Below the pieces are notes generated by a model. The model was not told the origin of the DNA. It worked only from the letters and a program-made list of their open reading frames with translations, and did no database searches. Shown piece by piece: positions 60,581-64,000 of a stretch of 64,000 nt of DNA. The translations under genes were made by a program, and so were the position numbers. The stretch comes from Bacteroidia bacterium (GTDB lineage: Bacteria > Bacteroidota > Bacteroidia > NS11-12g > UBA955), in assembly GCA_023228875.1 (NCBI GenBank), contig JALOAG010000004.1, positions 212,782-276,781 on the forward strand, in the 5' to 3' direction. Each line of letters begins with the position of its first letter. Position 1 is the first letter of the stretch.

Positions 60581-61361
60581 TAAACTTCCCATATCTGCGC
60601 TTGTTGCCTCTTACAATGAAGGACATTTGTTGGAAGATTGTCTTAAATCCATACAGTTTTGTGATGAGATATATTTTGTCAATTTGGGTTCTAAGGATAA
60701 TTCTGTTGAGATAGCGAAGAAGTATGCAACAACTGTTGAGGAATTTAAAAAAGTCCCACGTATAGAAGATGTGCACCCGCTTTTTATTCCTAAACTAAAA
60801 TACGATTGGTTCATACTTATAGACCCTGATGAGCGGATTATGCCTGCATTGGCAGAGGATATTAAAAATACACTTGAAACAGCACCTCCCGAGTTGGCAG
60901 TTATCAGAGTGCCTATGTTTAACTATTTTAAAGGGAAAAAGCTTAAAGGAACTGTTTATGGTGGAGTTGTGTATGCCCGTTTGCTGTATAAAAAGCAGGG
61001 GGTTACCATAGATGATGAAGTTCATGCGGGGATTAAAGTGAAGGAAGGGTATTTGCGAAAAAAAATCCGTTTTACAGGAGAAAACTACGACAAGCATTTT
61101 TGGTGCAACAGTTGGAAGCAGCTATTTGACAAGCACAAACGCTATTTGCAGGGCGAGGGGAAAGCCCAATATAATGCAGGCAAGAGATATTCTCTGAACA
61201 AGCAATGGCACGACAGCATTATCCGTTTTTACTATTCCTTTAAAACCAAGGAAGGATATAAAGATGGGCTTACAGGCTTTTTGCTCAGCCTTATGGCTGC
61301 CCGATATGAGTTTTTGAGTTGGAGGAGTTTGAGAAGATATGAAAAGGAAATAAACAGCTAA
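60573..61361 (+). CDS. Family 2 glycosyltransferase (WaaE/KdtX-like)
   Basis: 262 residues from the ATG at 60573; an upstream start would lie inside the previous gene, with which it overlaps by 8 bp. Single GT-A fold: ISALVASYNEGHLLEDCLKSIQFCDEIYFVNLGSKDNSVEIAKKY, WFILIDPDERIMPALAEDI, ending in a basic C-terminal region. The DPDE motif is the WaaE type. The sugar transferred is unknown. Confidence 0.88.
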   Translation: MSNKLPISALVASYNEGHLLEDCLKSIQFCDEIYFVNLGSKDNSVEIAKKYATTVEEFKKVPRIEDVHPLFIPKLKYDWFILIDPDERIMPALAEDIKNTLETAPPELAVIRVPMFNYFKGKKLKGTVYGGVVYARLLYKKQGVTIDDEVHAGIKVKEGYLRKKIRFTGENYDKHFWCNSWKQLFDKHKRYLQGEGKAQYNAGKRYSLNKQWHDSIIRFYYSFKTKEGYKDGLTGFLLSLMAARYEFLSWRSLRRYEKEINS

Positions 61362-61371
61362 CTAATCCCCC

Positions 61372-63243
61372 ATGTGTGGCATTTCCGGCATATATCACTT
61401 TAATTCTGAACCTGTCAGTGAAAACAAGCTAAAAGCTTTCACGGATTCTATGCTGCATCGTGGTCCTGACGGTGCGGGGTATGAGTGGTTTGATGACAAT
61501 ACATTAGGCTTGGGGCAACGCAGACTGGCAATCCTTGATTTGTCAGAGTCTGGAAAGCAGCCCATGTCTTACGCTGACGACAGGTATTGGATAACTTATA
61601 ACGGAGAAATTTTTAATTTCCCTGAAATCCGCAGGGAGTTGGAGCAGAAAGGACACAAGTTCCGTTCTGAAACAGATACCGAAGTAATACTTGCTGCTTA
61701 TGCTGAATGGGGCAAGAGTTGCCTGCATAAATTCAACGGAATGTGGGCTTTTGCTATATGGGACACGCAGGAAAGAGAGCTTTTTCTGGCACGCGACAGA
61801 TTTGGGATAAAGCCTCTTTACTACCTGCACCAGCCCGACAAGCAATTTGCTTTTGCTTCTGAAACAAGGGCTTTTAAGTTTTTGGAAGATTTTAAACGGG
61901 AATTTGATGAAAGCCTGTTACAACTGAATTTGCAGGATGCCTACGCTTTGGAAGGCTTGGGTTATACGCCCTTTAAAAACATTTTACAACTGTTGCCGGC
62001 ACACTATCTGGTGGTGAAAAAAGGACAGCCTTTGCAGCAAAAAAGATGGTGGCACATAGATGAGCATTTGCAGGAAGAAATTCCCAAAACGCTTGAAAAG
62101 CAGGCAGCCAAATTTTATGAATTATTAAGAGATGCTTGCCGTATTCGCTTGGTAAGCGATGTGCCTGTTGCCACTGCTCTGAGCGGAGGCTTGGATTCAA
62201 GTTCGGTGTATAGCCTTGTGTCTGACATATTACAAAAAGAAAGCTTGGGACGTGTAAACAAAGATTCTCAAAGGGCATTTACAGCTATTTTCCCTGGTTT
62301 GCCACAAAATGAACACGAATATGCACTGAAAGCAGCCTCCTTTTGCGGAGGAAAGATTGAAACCATTGAAACAGATATTGACTCGCTTCCGTCAAAAATA
62401 CAACAGGAAACGGAATTGGCGGATTTTATAAGCACTTCCCCTATTACTTCCATATCTGCGGTGTATGCAGGTATGAAAAGAAGCGGTATCACGGTTTCTA
62501 TGGACGGGCACGGAGTGGACGAAATGCTCTATGGATACAGGGATATGGTATATGCGATTTACAACCATGCTCTGTGGCAGGGAAGCGTTCAGCAAACGCA
62601 GGACTACTCCCAAGTGTTGCAAAATATGTATCACCCCGAAATGCAGTTTGCTCAACAGCAAAAGTTTGCCCAAGCCCTGACAGATAAAAAAGCAAGAGAA
62701 AGCACGCTAAAATTTAGACTGAAAAACACTTTGGGTATAAAACCCAAAGACGAAGGATTTTTTCCTGCTGACTTGCCAAGCCTTAGTGATAAGCCCTATG
62801 ATTTTTCCGGAAAATCATTGCCTGAACGAATGCTCTATTATGAGTTTTTTCAGCACACACTGCCTGCCTTGCTTCGCAACTTTGACCGTGCGGGTATGAT
62901 GAACAGTGTAGAAATCCGTATGCCTTTTATGGACTGGCGGTTGGTAAGCTATGTTTTTTCACTTCCTGTGGGTAGCAAAATAGGACAGGGCTTTACCAAG
63001 CTCATTGTACGTGAAGCCATGAAAAACCGAATGGACGAAACCGTTCGCACACGTACTTTCAAAGTGGGAATCGGTAGTCCTGTGGAGCATTGGTTTAATG
63101 GTTCATTGAAGGAGTGGGTGTTGGATAGTGTGAAAGAAAAACAACAACGAGAGGAGTTATTCAAAGCATACAAATCAGGAGGGTTGAACACGGCTCAAGT
63201 AAGAGATGCTTGGTTGGGAATAAATATGGAAATGATAAATTAA
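61372..63243 (+). CDS. asnB: Asparagine synthase (glutamine-hydrolysing) homologue in polysaccharide locus
   Basis: 623 residues. The glutaminase domain begins with the catalytic Cys at position 2 (MCGISGIYHF) and holds HRGPDGAGYEW, GLGQRRLAILDLSESGKQPM and YNGEIFNFPEIR. The synthetase domain has the ATP loop ALSGGLDSSSVYSL (about 267-280) and FDRAGMMNSVEIRMPFMD. In polysaccharide loci such homologues often amidate uronic acids (WbpS type) rather than make asparagine. The UDP-HexNAc dehydrogenase in the same locus supplies such an acid. The role is inferred from context. Confidence 0.88.
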   Translation: MCGISGIYHFNSEPVSENKLKAFTDSMLHRGPDGAGYEWFDDNTLGLGQRRLAILDLSESGKQPMSYADDRYWITYNGEIFNFPEIRRELEQKGHKFRSETDTEVILAAYAEWGKSCLHKFNGMWAFAIWDTQERELFLARDRFGIKPLYYLHQPDKQFAFASETRAFKFLEDFKREFDESLLQLNLQDAYALEGLGYTPFKNILQLLPAHYLVVKKGQPLQQKRWWHIDEHLQEEIPKTLEKQAAKFYELLRDACRIRLVSDVPVATALSGGLDSSSVYSLVSDILQKESLGRVNKDSQRAFTAIFPGLPQNEHEYALKAASFCGGKIETIETDIDSLPSKIQQETELADFISTSPITSISAVYAGMKRSGITVSMDGHGVDEMLYGYRDMVYAIYNHALWQGSVQQTQDYSQVLQNMYHPEMQFAQQQKFAQALTDKKARESTLKFRLKNTLGIKPKDEGFFPADLPSLSDKPYDFSGKSLPERMLYYEFFQHTLPALLRNFDRAGMMNSVEIRMPFMDWRLVSYVFSLPVGSKIGQGFTKLIVREAMKNRMDETVRTRTFKVGIGSPVEHWFNGSLKEWVLDSVKEKQQREELFKAYKSGGLNTAQVRDAWLGINMEMIN

Positions 63244-63250
63244 TTTCTCT

Positions 63251-64000
63251 GTCATGGTGAGTAGTCCCGAAGGGCGTATCGAACCATGACACCTTGTTTG
63301 AATTATCGCCCTTCGATACGATTTTGCCAAAGCGCAAAATCACTCAGGACGACAAACGCTCCTGTCATGGTGAGTGATTCCGCCCTAAGCGGAACGTATC
63401 GAACCATGACGAGGGAACACGCCCTTCATCTTTTGCCGCCCTTCGATACGATTTTGCCAAAGCGCAAAATCACTCAGGACGACAAACGCTCCTGTCATGG
63501 TGAGTGTTCCGCCCTTCACCTTTTGTCGCCCTTCGATACGCTCGAACAAGTTCTCGCACTCAGTGTGACAAAAGGAGTTGGAGTTTTAAAAGATATCCGT
63601 AACATGTCATGGTGAGTAGTCCCAAAGGGCGTATCGAACCATGACACCTTGTTTGAATTGTCGCCCTTCGATACGATTTTGCCAAAGCGCAAAATCACTC
63701 AGGACGACAATTTTATACGCTTGTCATGGTGAGTGTTCCGCCCTAAGCGGAACGTATCGAACCATGATGAGGGAACACGGCTCCTCATCTTTTGTCGCCC
63801 TTCGATACGCTCGAACAAGTTTTCGCACTCAGTATGACAAAAGGAGTTGGAGTTTTGAAAGATATCCGTAACATGTCATGGTGAGTGATTCCAAAGGGCG
63901 TATCGAACCATGACACCTCATTTGAATTATCGCCCTTCGATACGATTTTGCCAAAGCGCAAAATCACTCAGGACGACAAACGCTCCTGTCATGGTGAGTG
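63251..64000. repeat. Array of alternating inverted palindromic repeats (REP/BIME-like), at least 13 units
   Basis: Three related unit types alternate in orientation. Type A (outer arms GTCATGGT/ACCATGAC) occurs at 63251, 63364, 63494 (half), 63606, 63723, 63875 and 63988 (cut by the window end). Type B (TTCGATACG then inner hairpin GATTTTGC/GCAAAATC) starts near 63306, 63437, 63659 and 63928. Type C (outer arms TTTTGTC/GACAAAA) lies at 63521-63573 and 63790-63842. All share the core TTCGATACG ... CACTCA or its reverse. A larger period of 269 bp is superimposed (63606 and 63875). No coding region is supported here. Confidence 0.9.

Noticed and set aside
63286..63967. Several open frames of about 60-110 residues in the repeat array
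   Set aside because: They follow the palindromic repeats in all frames, repeat the same peptides and have no domain. They are a by-product of the repeats.
63251..64000. CRISPR array
   Set aside because: Units are palindromic, alternate in orientation and vary in length. There are no uniform spacers and no cas genes.

Overview
The window reads as chromosomal DNA of a low-GC, free-living member of the Bacteroidota. The evidence is: many promoters of the TTTG-N19/20-TAnnTTTG type used by the Bacteroidota sigma factor; almost no Shine-Dalgarno sequences; family-specific genes (a DUF4270 lipoprotein, a GT5-only 'glycogen synthase' divergent from panC, a UpxY-type NusG paralogue, a DUF5723-like barrel, an ExbB-x-ExbD-ExbD cluster, an exported M49 peptidase); and LDH-like malate dehydrogenase. 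I cannot name the genus.

Layout. 1-8.2 kb: 3' part of a CNNM/CorC-type transporter, an RND/MacA-type adaptor, a phosphodiesterase, mdh, radA, and an ExbB/ExbD energising cluster. 8.4-18.6 kb: exported dipeptidyl peptidase III, a GNAT enzyme, two tandem PepSY-like secreted proteins, a DtxR/MntR regulator divergent from a TonB-dependent receptor with a palindromic operator between them, a DinB protein, a lipoprotein cyclophilin and pyruvate dehydrogenase E2. 19-31.6 kb: lpxH, a methyltransferase, ribH with a TPR protein, pdhA, recF, panC coupled to an LUD protein, the GT5-only protein, DUF4270, DAHP synthase, tRNA-Asp and a TM2 protein. 31.7-41.3 kb: tryptophanase, a rhodanese-thioredoxin lipoprotein, a PGRP-type amidase, sufS-sufE, an SDR, aroE, a DedA protein and a membrane pyrophosphatase with a cysteine-rich tail. 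41.3-41.9 kb: tRNA-Val flanked by two tRNA-Val fragments, with a tiny GIY-YIG nuclease gene between 50-bp direct repeats. 42-48.2 kb: an AsmA-like protein and an 1178-residue outer-membrane barrel/coiled-coil protein.

48.2-63.2 kb is a surface polysaccharide locus. It opens with a winged-helix/nucleotidyltransferase-like regulator and a UpxY antiterminator. These are followed by a phosphoethanolamine-transferase-like enzyme, a UDP-HexNAc dehydrogenase, a Wzm/Wzt ABC exporter with a Wzt C-terminal domain, a carbamoyltransferase, an FdtA/FdtC/FdtB-type dTDP-3-(acyl)amino-3,6-dideoxyhexose module, two glycosyltransferase genes (one with two GT2 domains) and an AsnB-type amidotransferase. From wzt to the second glycosyltransferase the genes overlap or touch, so this is one operon. 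The gene set predicts an ABC-exported glycan carrying a 3-acylamino-3,6-dideoxyhexose, a uronic acid (possibly amidated) and O-carbamoyl groups.

63.25-64 kb is a dense array of alternating inverted palindromic repeats (REP/BIME-like). A solitary relative lies at 52.4 kb inside the polysaccharide locus. The most unusual items are the GIY-YIG/tRNA-Val locus, the palindrome straddling the -7 box of the polysaccharide regulator, the DtxR-type operator, the cysteine-studded coiled coil and the cysteine-rich tail of the pyrophosphatase.
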